64,000 bases of DNA from Limonium bicolor (Eukaryota; Streptophyta; Magnoliopsida; Caryophyllales; Plumbaginaceae): contig CM041777.1 of NCBI GenBank assembly GCA_023374045.1, positions 483,515,594 to 483,579,593 on the forward strand. Reading direction: 5' to 3'. The position numbers and the translations under genes are program-made. Shown piece by piece: positions 10,990 to 22,585 of this stretch; positions within the stretch are counted from its first letter, which is position 1; each line of letters begins with the position of its first letter. Below the pieces are notes generated by a model. The model did not search any database and was not told where the DNA came from. It saw only the letters and a list, made by a program, of their open reading frames with translations.

Positions 10990-13370
10990 ATTAGTTTAAG
11001 ACAGCTGTTAGCTGTCATGATTACACAGCTAATCATGGCTTATAAGTAAAAAGCACAAAGCACGCCCACTGGGTGCTAGTATAGTGTATGAAAAGTGCTA
11101 ATCGGATTTTAGATATATAACTAACCCCTATGAAGGAATATGTTTCAACAACAACATAGGTAGGTTCCACCAAACAGATACTAATTGTTTATTAATCGAT
11201 AATGCAAGGACAATCTAGAGCATTCGTGGCATAATTTTGTAATATATTATAAACAAATACATCTAATCCCTATCCGCGTATATGCAACAGATACATGTTT
11301 AATCAATAATTGCTCACTGACACAATAATGTACGAAACTTTCCCTTTCCTATGAGTGTCTCTTACTAAACTTATAGCAGGCACATTTCTAAGGGGTTGTT
11401 TGGGAGCTAGCTAGCAGGTCATCACCTCGTTGTTAGGTGATTGTTCACGATGGCCCCATTCTTTTGTTGGTTTATAGACGAGTTTATTTGATGAGCTAGT
11501 TTGTTCTCTCTATATGTCACATACATCAATTATCATATCAACTATTTTTTCTCTTTACTTTTTCTAATTTCAGCTGACAACTGACATCTAGACGTTTCAG
11601 CTCACAAAAGAATGGATGAGAAGCTAGAGACCGATATTATTTATCTTAGATCCCTAGTTGGTTGTAATGGGGGAAAACTAATTGATAGCCCCTACTATAA
11701 ATCGAAACAAGCAGTACTGCGGTAATTCTATTATCCCATTAATTCGTTTCAATATAATATATAGAGTCGTTCTGATATAATATTAGTATGATTACGTACT
11801 TACAGTAATATGTATATTAATTATTCGTCTATCCAAATGGCACCTTCCCACATGAGTTTAACGAAAGAGAGGGGTACATCCATTCGTTGACCAAACTACA
11901 TTTATTGGTCACACATAATAGTCAAAGGGATTCGACTGTTTCGTTTTTGCAGTGCAAACAAAATCAAAATCAATTCGACAGCAAATTTGTTTTTGTTCAC
12001 CATGCATGTATACTATGTTTGCTTACCATACCATTACCAACTTTAAAATTAATATGATGTGCCTGGAGTCCTAATAAGGCCCAAATCACTTGATGTTTAC
12101 ACATGATGATGGGAATTATAGCTTAATGATCTGATGGATAAACAGAGTTAGCAGTTTAAATAGCATTAGTCTCTCTTTTACCACATGTGAGCAATTAAAG
12201 CAAAATAGCAAGCCTTAATATCATACTTCCGGTGGCAAAAATATTGTGTTGTGAGTCTGTAATACAAATGAGAAGCGTTCTTCCGGTTACTGTGCAGTAA
12301 CTTAGCTATAGAAGTAGTAATTTGTAATTGTTACGGATAACATTAACAATATGTCTAACAGTAGTAAGATAATTGACGAACATATTTGATAGTGGTTGTG
12401 GCCCTTGTGGGGCATATTTCAGAAAAAAGTTAAGAATTAGGTCCTTCATCCAGCTGGGCTGGGGCTGTCTGTTTAGTTTAGAGTCCGTTCTTTTATCGCG
12501 GCTCAAATTGTGCGCGACGTCTAAGAAGAAAAGTAGACAGGTGTTGGGTGATTACTGGCTTGTTTATTTGTTCGATACCATTGTTAGTCACACAGAATTA
12601 GTATTTTGTAGACGCAGTTTGAAATTGGTGAGCATTAATACTCTTCGAACTGGGCCTTAGCCTTTGAAAACTCACCGCTGTACCGCGCAAAACTCACAAA
12701 ACTACAACATTTCTTTTGAGGGTCATCGGCTGACTTTTTCCGCATCACTCGATCGATAACAGGGAAAACGACAAGTACCTAGCAAGCAACCCTTAAATCC
12801 TTCCTACCAAATATCTGGGTATCTACTGGCCTGCTCCTTTCCATGAAAGTCGCAAAGGCGCGCGCGACCCACTTGAGAGGCTGTTTTACAGCCTGGCTTG
12901 GACCCAACTTACGCCCACCTGCCGTATCCTATGACGCATCTCCGGCGCCTCTTTTTGGACTCACTCAAAAACCTCAATCCACCCTGCGTCCTCGTAATTA
13001 TGTGGTCGTTATTCTAATGTCATGTATGTCACGTGGGGGATTTTTCGAATTTGAAATCCTCACTGTATTCGACATCTTCTGGTATAATAGTATCAAAGAA
13101 GAATTTGAGGTAGCTTGACAAGCAAGCAGCTGGTTTTTGTCCGTTTCAGGCACCCACCCCCAACAAATTACGTAAGAAGAATTTGACCCCACTCTAATAA
13201 TACCTAATTACTTTCTCCAATTCATAATCTATATATATATGTAACACCAACCACAAGTTCATCTCCGGTGCTTTATTTCTCTTGCTCTTTAAAAAACATT
13301 GTATTTCTATCACTACTCCTGCTTAAATTACTAACTGCATTATACAATGAGTAGAATGTAGGATCCACAT
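10990..13370. other. Intergenic region upstream of the EXORDIUM-like gene
   Basis: No gene recognised. It begins AT-rich and becomes more GC-balanced after about 12400. A G-box core CACGTG occurs at 13030-13035. Open frames at 12373-12660 and 12843-13118 have no domain or codon pattern that persuades me. Confidence 0.5.
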
Positions 13371-13373
13371 GGG

Positions 13374-13385
13374 TCCCACGTGGGA
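13374..13385. promoter_or_regulatory. G-box palindrome in the EXORDIUM-like promoter
   Basis: TCCCACGTGGGA is a perfect 12-bp palindrome with the CACGTG core, about 360 bp before the ATG. CACGTG is bound by bHLH and bZIP factors and is common in light-, abscisic acid- and brassinosteroid-regulated plant promoters. A role here is inferred from position only. Confidence 0.55.
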
Positions 13386-13575
13386 ACCACCCCAAAACAG
13401 CCACAAAAATGCGTCCACCGAACGCAGCCAATACGCACATTAGGTATTCCCAATGATTGAATTAGTCCCCCTGACGACACTCTTAACAACACTATAGCAT
13501 TAATATAGTACTATTGTTTTGAATTAACTGAACAGTTCCCACTCAACAAGTTGCCTGTGTCTGTCTACATAGTTG

Positions 13576-13585
13576 TATATAAATA
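13576..13585 (+). promoter_or_regulatory. TATA box of the EXORDIUM-like gene
   Basis: TATATAAATA lies 158 bp before the start codon, so transcription would begin near 13605-13620 with a 5' leader of about 130 bases. Confidence 0.7.
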
Positions 13586-13742
13586 GCTACCCTACCTCTC
13601 CGTTTTCTCCACGGATAGTATACCCAACAAACTGCATAAGCTTCAAACCCAAGCTAACCCAGCCAAACCCAACGCATTCATTTATACATTTCGATTTCCC
13701 GCTTGGAAATCAAAACCCCTTTAATTTGAAAGCACCATACAA

Positions 13743-14690
13743 ATGGCTTCTTCTTCAACAAGCATATCCATTTCAGCTGTTCTGCTTCTCCTCCTCTGTT
13801 CACTCCTCCCCTCTTCTTCCTCTGCCAATCACGCCCCAACCCGTAAACTCGCCTTGGTTCAGACCCCACCCGTAATCCTCAACAATCACAAAGGTCCCAT
13901 CCTCAACGGCCACTTCGCCATAAACCTCATCTGGTACGGCAAATTCACCACAACCCAACGCTCCATAATCGCCGACTTCATTCAATCCCTGACTCCACCA
14001 CACCACCGTATCACAAAATCACCATCCGTCGCCACTTGGTGGAACATCACTTCCGGATACAAGGGCGGCCACTGCTCCCTCTCTCTCGGTACGCAATACA
14101 TAGACGACCAATACACTCTCGGCAAAATCCTAAAACCATCCCAACTCCTCACCCTCAGCTCCAAACTTCCCCACCGCAACTCAATCAACATCGTCCTCAC
14201 CGCACCCGACGTCTCCACCGCTCGATTCTGTGTCAGCACATGCGGAAATCACGCCTCCGGTTTAGCAGGGAAGCATCACAAGAGCAAGTTCGTGTACGGG
14301 TGGGTGGGTAATCCAGCAACTCAATGTCCGGGACAGTGTGCCTGGCCATTTCACCAGCCAATGTTCGGTCCACAGACTCCACCTCTGGTTGCGCCCAACG
14401 GTGACATTGGTGTTGACGGGATGATAATTAATCTCGCTACTATATTGGCTGGTGCGGTTACAAACCCGTACAATAATGGGTACTTCCAGGGTCCGAAGAC
14501 TGCGCCGTTGGAAGCTGTATCGGCTTGTGCTGGGATTTATGGGTCGGGTGCTTTTCCTGGGGAACCTGGGAAGGTTTTGTCAGATCAGGCGTCTGGTGCC
14601 AGCTTTAACGCGTATGGTGTGGCTGGAAGGAAGTTCCTGCTTCCTGCTATGTGGGATCCCTACACCAAATCGTGCAAGACTTTGGTTTGA
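13743..14690 (+). CDS. EXORDIUM-like / phosphate-induced protein 1 family protein
   Basis: Single-exon gene of 315 codons, complete. Residues 1-28 form a signal peptide (Ser-rich start, then a Leu-rich core and small residues before NHAPTRKLALVQ), so the protein is likely secreted to the cell wall. The rest matches the EXORDIUM/PHI-1 family: GPILNGHFAINLIWYGKF (about residues 51-68), SVATWWNITSGYKGG, SLGTQYID, FCVSTCGNHAS (about 161-171), YGWVGNPATQCPGQCAWPF, NGDIGVDGMIINLATILAGA, NPYNNGYFQGP, APLEAVSACAGIYGSGAFPG and a C-terminal LPAMWDPYTKSCKTLV. Length and lack of introns are usual for the family. Known members promote cell expansion and respond to brassinosteroid, sugar or phosphate; the biochemical activity is not established. 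The start is the first ATG after the TATA box, followed by GCT. No disruption is seen. Confidence 0.95.
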   Translation: MASSSTSISISAVLLLLLCSLLPSSSSANHAPTRKLALVQTPPVILNNHKGPILNGHFAINLIWYGKFTTTQRSIIADFIQSLTPPHHRITKSPSVATWWNITSGYKGGHCSLSLGTQYIDDQYTLGKILKPSQLLTLSSKLPHRNSINIVLTAPDVSTARFCVSTCGNHASGLAGKHHKSKFVYGWVGNPATQCPGQCAWPFHQPMFGPQTPPLVAPNGDIGVDGMIINLATILAGAVTNPYNNGYFQGPKTAPLEAVSACAGIYGSGAFPGEPGKVLSDQASGASFNAYGVAGRKFLLPAMWDPYTKSCKTLV

Positions 14691-14826
14691 AATTTAAGTT
14701 TCATCTCATCTCGTGGCATGGATTACATCCTCCTCCTTCCCCTGCTCAATTATGTATATTGATCAGTGTAACTTTTTTTTTTCATTGTTAAAGTTGTTAT
14801 ATTCATTTTAGATGCAAAATTGTACA

Positions 14827-14832
14827 AATAAA
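14827..14832 (+). terminator. Possible polyadenylation signal of the EXORDIUM-like gene
   Basis: AATAAA 137 bases after the stop codon, in a T/A-rich context with TGTA motifs just before. Plant signals are loose, so the real site could differ. Confidence 0.45.
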
Positions 14833-16034
14833 ATGAATTGAATTTGTATAAGTATTAGTATCAGGAAAGCATCTGTTCTAATATTGCCGTGTATGATTAC
14901 ATGTAAAGTGGCTTCAATTAAGAGAGTTTTATTTTTTTCGAATCAAAGAGAGATTCCTGTATTGTCTATTATAATATGAACTATAACTATAAGAGAGATA
15001 AGTTTTAAAACTATTAACGTTTGTTGTACAGCTCTACCAAATTAAAGGAGGCCATAAACTAACCTCTGGTGGCACTGGCATGGCTAGACGTGACTTATGC
15101 AAACGGTTGAGCCTAACTCTATCCCTTTATACGTGTTGTTAGTGGGCCATATAAGAGCCCATTTTCTAATGCTGAATATATCAGCCCAACAAACTTCCAG
15201 CCCCCCTACCTACTACGAATTGTGTCCCACTTCCATTCTCTCTAGATAAATAAAGGTAAAACGAGAGGTAACACTCTGATCAAATTTGACTTTAGTAATT
15301 CCAATGATAGGATGGATTGATATTTTTTTACTCAGGTGTTTCTTGTCTTGGGCCTTCTTTTGATCTGGGTGTTTATGAACTGTTTTCCCTTTATGGTTCT
15401 CCGGAGAAATTTTCCAAAACTAAAAAGGTCTAAGGCAAAGTAGCTCTCTATCTTCTTATAATTTCATTCATACATACACAAAGTCTCTGGTTAGTACATT
15501 AGCTAGCTAGGTTAGAGGTCACTGGTTTGCTCAAAGGCATCTTTTGTCATCAAATTTCCCCCCATCAACATGAAAAATATATTAACATCTTCTAATATAT
15601 AATTGACTTGGTTAAAAAAAAAATAAAAAAAGGAATCATACCCATGTCTTAACCTTATTCAAAAACTGCAAGATTTGTTATGGTTTAAAGTGTTCTTCAA
15701 TCTCTGTCCCGTTTTTATCTTGGTTTTTAAAGATTCCTAATTCTATCATCTTCGTGTTAAACAGTGGAAAGAAGGGAGAGTTGTGGGTTCTAAACTAATG
15801 CACTAGATTAAGGGACTATTTTTTGTGCATCATGGTCGAAATCAGGTGGGCTTCTAAGGCATAAAGTCACGCTATGTTTCTCCATTTAACTAGTTGTGAC
15901 TGACCCTCAAATTTCCACATAAAAAACCTCAATAAGCATTCAACTTCTCCTTAGACATTAAGTTAAATGATAAAAGACGGACTCACAATAATCAGAATGA
16001 GGAAAGTGAATCCTACATGGTTTGGTCATTCTTA
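14833..16034. other. Intergenic spacer
   Basis: No gene or transposon end that I can define. Confidence 0.5.
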
Positions 16035-17869
16035 CTAAGTGTAACACCCCTACCGCTAATACCGTCATTACCGTCCAATCACAACATACTTACATACCTT
16101 CGCAGCGGATACTTACATACACAACGGTGGGTGATACAATGTCGTTAGCCACCCACGTGACTAACAAGGCTACTACTACTACATACAGCATCGGTTTGAT
16201 GGACCGGAATATCCGAGTGCTACACAAATATAATTCTTACTACAATTACAACCAAGTACTACAACATCCCATTCAATACAATACTCCATAAGTTCAATAC
16301 AATATAACATACCGAGTTTACTAAGTTCCAAATACAAATACAATACTTCTTCCAAGTTCATACATACTCATTAAGAGTCTACATCTACCCATACCTCACA
16401 ACTACATACTTTCAATACCTAAGGTGTACCCCTTGGTACACTTCTACTTCAAGGCTACAGGCCTTATACAATTCACTACTATCTACATTTCACTCATAGC
16501 TATCCAAACCTAGCTGTCGGTCTCTTTCTGTGATCGTGCCCGCTTCGGGTACCTGCACACTAAAAACGTTGCCCCTAGGGGCTCAGCTTTCGCTGCATAT
16601 GACTTCCGCATACCCTGCGTACTAGCGAAGGTACGCCGACCACTTGGTCGAATACATGCAATTCATTTTACAATACATACATACTTACGTACATGCTTTT
16701 ATTCAAGATACTAGAATACTACACAAGGTATACATACATACACACAGTACAATACATACAAGGAAGACAATACAAGTCAACCAATGCTTACTTACCTTCT
16801 TCCAAAATACACATACACAATACATACACATTACATACTCAATACGCAATACTTAGCTTTTCCATTGTCCACCGGGTTAATCGGGTGGAGATTACTCTTT
16901 TACTCGGGATCAATGACTTACACCAGCCAAGACCATTACTCATACAATACTTTACTTTACTTACTACTTACTTAAGTCAAGTCGTCGGGACCTCTGGCCC
17001 GGGGACTACTCTGTCCCACCACCGGGATTTACTTGGTTCACTAATCTAGGATGCTACCCATTTAAGGGGTTTGGGCCGTGGACAAGTTTAAGAACCGGGA
17101 ATCGGATCCAACCTCTTGTGTCTCCTCATCCTCACGTGTGGCCGAAACTATATCGGACTTCTACTCATTCCAATTTACTCAATACTTACGTTAGAAGTTA
17201 GGTAGATAGGAATTAGTAGAAGTCATCACATCTAACCACAATAATACAATACACACATACACATTCATACAAGGTATAATACTCTACACAAGTACACTAC
17301 ACATTACAAATACATTTCATTCTCATCCATTCATTTCATGAATTATACAAACTAATGTTCAAGACAAATATATCGAGAACAATAATAAGCAAGCACAAGT
17401 AAGTGCAATAAAGTCCGATTCATGCATTTATCTTTTTTAGGTGATCAAATAAGCACACAAATCGGGGTAACCAGGTTAGGATACAGAGCATTAAGAAATC
17501 ATACCTTTCACCGTTGATTTACTTTATCGGGTATTCCCTTGTTCCTTAGTTCACACTTGTTCCTCGAATCTTACTCTCGAATCAAAGACTACATGCCAAA
17601 TGATTCTATTAATACTAAGCATTACAATACATACATAACTACTACTCCCGTAATTACCCCGTTATCCCGTTATTCCGGTTTAACTTAATGTTCTTATACT
17701 CACTACTTTCTTAACTTGTTTTCTTACTCATGTGCATACTTTCTTACCATTTCCATCCTATTAATGATGTACCACTAAATATAAATATACATATGTGTAT
17801 AGGTGTATATATATATATACCTATGATTACTATAACCATATTACTATTATATTATTATTATTATTATTT

Positions 17870-18275
17870 TGACTCGACCGACCTTACCCAGGGTCGGACC
17901 CAAGGTCGATCGAAGTCAGTAAGTTTCATTGCTGGAAAATTCATACCCGACCGACCTTGCAAGTCCGGTCCCAAGGTCGGTCCATTCCAGTAGGTTACAT
18001 TACGGGAAAATTTTAGGCCGACCGACCTTGCAAGTCCGGTTCCAAGGTCGGTCCATTCCAGTAGGTTACATTACGGGAAAATTTTAGGCCGACCGACCTT
18101 GCAAGTCCGGTCCCAAGGTCGGTCCATTCCAGTAGGTTACATTACGGGAAAATTTTAGGCCGACTGACCTTGCAAGTCCGGTCCCAAGGTCGGTCCATTC
18201 TAGTAGACTTTCGTCTTTGTAAATCTGGGCTCGACCGACCTTGCAAGTTCGGTCCAAGGTCGGTCCGGCCCAGTA
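17870..18275. repeat. 71-bp tandem repeat with palindromic core in LTR-like copy 2
   Basis: Four near-identical 71-bp units lie between about 17925 and 18210, flanked by partial units. Each contains CCGACCGACCTTGCAAGTCC and then CCAAGGTCGGTCCATTCCAG. The array occupies the same relative place as the 5085-5415 array in copy 1 but is built on a different word. Confidence 0.88.
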
Positions 18276-18965
18276 TTTCAGTTTTAAAATCTGTTTTCAG
18301 TTCTATACTTTGCCCATTGTTTCCCCAATCTTCCTACATGTAATCCCACATGTTTAAACACTACTTAGGCCCTCCAAATTGCCTTAGTTCATCCACCAAA
18401 TTCCTTACTCATTCCTAAATCCACATACACAATTTTTCCTCACTTCATTTCAACACTTATGCCAACCTTTGTTCTCAAATGCTACAGATTTTTAAGCTCA
18501 ATTATACCATCCAATACTTCCTCAACCAATGTCACTCCTTGCATTCTAAATACATCATCTTACCATGTCAATTCATTTCCAATCCATTACACTATCTATA
18601 CCCAAGTCCAACATTCATTTCACTAAATCTTGTACACTTGTTCTTCCTAGATTTTACAAGGCATTACTACACTTCTTGCTACAGATTTTGCCATCTTATA
18701 TTCTCATACTACAACTACCACTCCAAGGTCACTAAACATCCTTACTCAATCCATTACATACCTTGGTTCTCCCATTCACCAAGTCATCCAATAGTGCACA
18801 ATTCCTACCAAAATTTTGCCATAGTTCACCTACAATTCTCATTTATCCACACACATACTTTCTCACCAAATTCATTCCTATTCTAGCCACACCCATACAA
18901 GGGTCCTACCAGCACTCAAATCAATACCAATGCATCATTATTTCTCCAAATCACAACATCAATAC

Positions 18966-20571
18966 TGCAGACGTTATAAATGAGTGGTTAAACTGGTGTA
19001 AAATTAAAAGAAAAGAAATTAAAACCCAAAAATAACGTCGGGCTGCAAATAAATCCCGGTCGCAGTAGTATAGTGAAAATGTAAGCAACCGGATGTCGAA
19101 CCGTGGGACTAATATACATATAATAGTACCTAAGCGTGTCACAAGAGGGGGGGATTAATTGACTTGTAAAATAAATAAAAAGAAAAGATAAAATAAACTA
19201 AGTTAACAGATAAATAAAATGGAACTCTGGGTTAGGTTATTATAATCTGCATAATTAAGCTATCTCTACTGGTTTAATAATTTGGCAAGGTTCCTGTAAA
19301 TATCTTAAGGACTAAGTCATAGCCTCATAAGAACTCGTTCACCTGTAATGCAAGGTTCTAATCAAGGTTCAAGCAAAAGCCTGCGAACGGCAGAGGAGTA
19401 TTTGAGGAATTACATTTGCAACTGAATACTAACTCATTAAATCATAATAAAGTTTCCTCCAGTTTTACGCTTAATTAACCTGTCTATTTATCACCTGGTC
19501 TGATCAAAATAGACTTAGTAGAGCAATTTAATAAATTCGCGAGATTTATTAAAAGGCGAGATGACTTTTAAAACGTAACAAACTGTATATAAATAAACCA
19601 GTAGAAATATTGCATAATTAATACAGATACATAATAACTATTCCCAGAGTAAACGTAAACTAGCCTAACATATTAAATAGATAGATAGAGATGGAAGTAA
19701 TAGAAATCATCCGTAATCACTCCGTCTCACTCTGCTATTTTGTGTACGTAGGGCTAGAGGTGAAGAATTTGGAGGACTGTAAAATAAATAAAATGGAGAA
19801 TACGGGAGAAGAGAAATGAGATGGTGGTGAAGTGGTCGTGGATCGATTGGTGAATTCGTGAGTGATTTATTGAGTGAAGCTCGTGGGTTTATATAGACAA
19901 AGAAAGAAGAAAGCAGAGAAGACAGACAGACGCGTGAGGCGGTGGAAGATTGAGCTCGTTGATTGCTCTCATTGATTGCAGGGGACAGACAGCTGAAGAC
20001 GGGGAGCGAAATAAGGTAGGCGCCGGCGACAGTGGACGAGTTGCAGCGCGAGTTGCAGACGAACAAGATAAGCTCGCGCAACATTCACACGCGTGCTTGC
20101 CTCACGTCCGCCTGCGCCTCTCTTCACGTCCGCCTGGTTAAGAGGCGGTTGCTGCTCACGTCCGCCACCAAGACCGCCAGATAACAGGCGGTTCTTCATC
20201 CCTTGTCTGCCTCCTTAACCGCCATTAAGAGGCGGTTGCCTCAGCCTTGTCCGCCCGGCGGTTGCCCGTGTGACGTCCGCCACTTAGGGGGCGGTTGCAC
20301 CAGTCCACCGCGTGACTCTCGCGTGACTCTGTTTGACCGGCTCTACATTCTTCGTTATAAGTCCGTTTTCTGAGCCGTTTGCGTCTATGCGTTGTCTCTT
20401 TATCTACTTTAATCCCAGCTTGGTTTTCCTCATGTTTGAACAATAAATTTGTGAGATAAACAATAAAACATAAACTAGAGAAAATTAACCGAAGTGGAGA
20501 AATGAGCAAGAAAAGTGCTAATATAATATATGAAATACACCTATAAATCATGCTCATTTGGACACTCATCA
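18966..20571 (-). repeat. 3' LTR of the Athila-like element
   Basis: 1606 bp, near-identical to the LTR at 22586-24170, differing mostly by 1-3 base gaps. A GC-rich block at about 20080-20310 carries repeated GTCCGCC and GGCGGTT words. Confidence 0.92.
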
Positions 20572-20608
20572 CACCCCCACACTTATCTTTTTGCTTGTCC
20601 TCAAGCAA
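20572..20608 (-). promoter_or_regulatory. Polypurine tract and adjoining hairpin of the Athila-like element
   Basis: Minus-strand TAAGTGTGGGGGTG abuts the 3' LTR and would prime plus-strand synthesis. Just upstream is a 7-bp stem with a 4-base loop (plus-strand TTGCTTG TCCT CAAGCAA, 20591-20608). Confidence 0.8.
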
Positions 20609-21303
20609 AATCACGTACCCAAGTAAGTAGGGAATGCTCAATACTAACAAATATTATTATGAAGGGTAGGATAAACATGATCTTTTTAACTTATTGAGGA
20701 GTGTGAAAAATTAACTGCTGGTGGCATAGGTGTGCTCAGGGTAAAAATAAAATATAGAGTTTCGGGGTATGATCTAAGGTACTTCAATGTTTCTTTTAGG
20801 TGACTTTGAGAACTTTTACCATGGCCAACTTCTCTCAAGAACGGGCATTGAGGAGAAAGCAAAAGGAAAGATAAATTTATGCATTTGTTTCACTTTTGCA
20901 TAAGAGATGAGAAAATGTAGGCATCACGCCTTTGTATTTAAGAACACTCAACTCTCTTTGTTGGTTACCAATGGTGTCTCGTAAGTCCCTTATTTTTTTT
21001 TCTTTCTTTCTCTTTTTTTTTTAAAAGAGAAGCACCCCTTAGCAATCCCTAAGAGAGAAGACAGAAAGAAACCCTGAGCAATAAAATCCAACCATTTGCA
21101 GATTATTTGGTCACACCGCACATAAGTGCTCCCAAAAGTAATCAAATTTTAAAATTTGTACATTTATCCTACAATTCATAACAGTATTTATTCTTAAAGA
21201 GAACAACCCACATATAAAGGGTCCATAATATTTGAATTGGAAAAACGCATGATAAGGAGAGAGATTAAACATTTAAGTACAAAATGTCACCGAAAAGGGC
21301 ACA

Positions 21304-21341
21304 CTCCCCCACACTTAAATTGAACAATGTCCTCATTGTTC
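21304..21341 (-). repeat. Second polypurine-like tract with hairpin
   Basis: Minus-strand AAGTGTGGGGGAG preceded by a perfect 8-bp stem with the same TCCT loop on the plus strand (GAACAATG TCCT CATTGTTC, 21322-21341). Confidence 0.65.
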
Positions 21342-21522
21342 ACCAGAAAAACAAGGGAAGATATCAGAAGACCTTTTCGGTAAGTAGATAAAATTGAGAT
21401 AACACAAAGATCACAAATAAACATTTAAGCACATAAACGCTCCTCTACTTTTTATTTTAAAATAAAAGCAAAATTAAAGAAACTGGTACTCCCCTGCTTT
21501 TATTTTTGCTGGCGTTTATAGG

Positions 21523-21553
21523 AATTCCCCCACACTTGAGCTTCAGCCTCAAG
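21523..21553 (-). repeat. Third polypurine-like tract with hairpin
   Basis: Minus-strand AAGTGTGGGGGAATT preceded by a CTTGAG/CTCAAG stem (21535-21553). The loop differs from the other two. Confidence 0.6.
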
Positions 21554-21768
21554 TAGCGTAGCTTGGTTGCGGTGTCCACATGGAGGTGCACCTGCATAAG
21601 ACACTAGAAGCAACCATACTAAAAACGGGGTTAAAAGTTAGCAAAAACAAAATTTAAAGAGAACCTGAAAATTAAAAGGAACAATAAAGTAAATAAAATA
21701 AAAGTACACCCGGGTTGCCTCCCGGGAAGCTGCCCTTCTTTAACGTCTTTGGCTAGACGCCCGCTTTG

Positions 21769-22356
21769 TTATCCTGGATCAAAACAAAACGTTACCTCGG
21801 CATATAAAATAAGAAAATTAATACTCCACAAAATCTGCTGTTTGAGGAGGTATTGCCGGGAACGTAGTTCTAACAGAAGACCCGGCGGTGATGATTTGTC
21901 TTCCTCAAATTGGAGGATGTAAAAATCCTCCTCTTGTTGTTGAGGCTTACAGAAAGAACGCTGTTTGATATCATCTTCAGAGAAAAATGATTCCTCGAAG
22001 GTGATACCGGCGTTTTGTTTGGATATGGTGGCGGGAGGTGATGGCAATTCCTTCTCTTCATTTTTGAGGATGTAAGTATCCTCATTGTCTGGGTATTTTA
22101 TAGAGAAGGAGGGAAAATAGCGGTAATTGATTTGACAGGGAGGGGTTTCTATGAGTGGCTCGTCTGTAGTGGGGTGTTCTACCTCTTGAACTGTTTCGCT
22201 CATTGATTGCTCTAGTAGCTGAGCGATTCTCTCCATGTAGTCTGGTTGATCTTCTAACCAGAGTTGCTCTTGGACTATGAGACAATCCTCAAAATCATGA
22301 GCTCCCCCACATTCGGAGCAGTATAAATCCTGCCAATATTCAAGTGCCTCTTCCAT
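21769..22356 (-). CDS. Gag-like fragment of the Athila-like element
   Basis: 195 codons starting 209 bases after the primer binding site, the position expected for gag. Near the N terminus is a zinc-knuckle-like motif CSECGGAHDFEDC (residues about 14-26), resembling the CxxCGGxH....C motif of Athila gag proteins. The rest is acidic and of low complexity (QSMSETVQEVEHP, EEKELPSPPATISK) with no clear fold. It is much shorter than a full gag, has no protease or polymerase attached, and may be a remnant. It is intact as a frame, so expression is possible but not shown. Confidence 0.6.
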   Translation of the reverse strand: MEEALEYWQDLYCSECGGAHDFEDCLIVQEQLWLEDQPDYMERIAQLLEQSMSETVQEVEHPTTDEPLIETPPCQINYRYFPSFSIKYPDNEDTYILKNEEKELPSPPATISKQNAGITFEESFFSEDDIKQRSFCKPQQQEEDFYILQFEEDKSSPPGLLLELRSRQYLLKQQILWSINFLILYAEVTFCFDPG

Positions 22357-22564
22357 TTGCCACGTACAGAGATTTTTTTTTTGTGTTTTTCTGTATAAAA
22401 CAAAACTACTGAAAAAGATTAGAAAATAAAATGATTAGAAACAAACATAAAAATAATATAAACAAAATATAAAAGGAAATTAATGTAACACAAACAAAAT
22501 AATATAAACAAAATATTCTAATATAACAAGTGAATAATTCGGGCTTAGGGACGAAATAAACTAG

Positions 22565-22582
22565 TCCCCGGCAACGGCGCCA
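22565..22582 (-). promoter_or_regulatory. Primer binding site (Asp tRNA type)
   Basis: Minus-strand TGGCGCCGTTGCCGGGGA lies 3 bases from the LTR end. It is the complement of the 3' end of plant Asp tRNA, the usual primer of Athila-type elements. Confidence 0.88.
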
Positions 22583-22585
22583 TTT

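Noticed and set aside
11390..11650. GGGGTTGTTTGGGAGC start suggesting a Tourist or hAT element
   Set aside because: No matching inverted end or target duplication could be found.
13573..13875. Open frames overlapping the start of the EXORDIUM-like gene
   Set aside because: Shadows of the real gene and its 5' leader; the 315-codon frame carries the family motifs.
19707..20650. Frames of 125 and 141 codons on the minus strand, the first seen again at 23358-23681
   Set aside because: They lie inside the LTRs of the Athila-like element, differ between the two LTRs by frameshifts, and resemble no protein.
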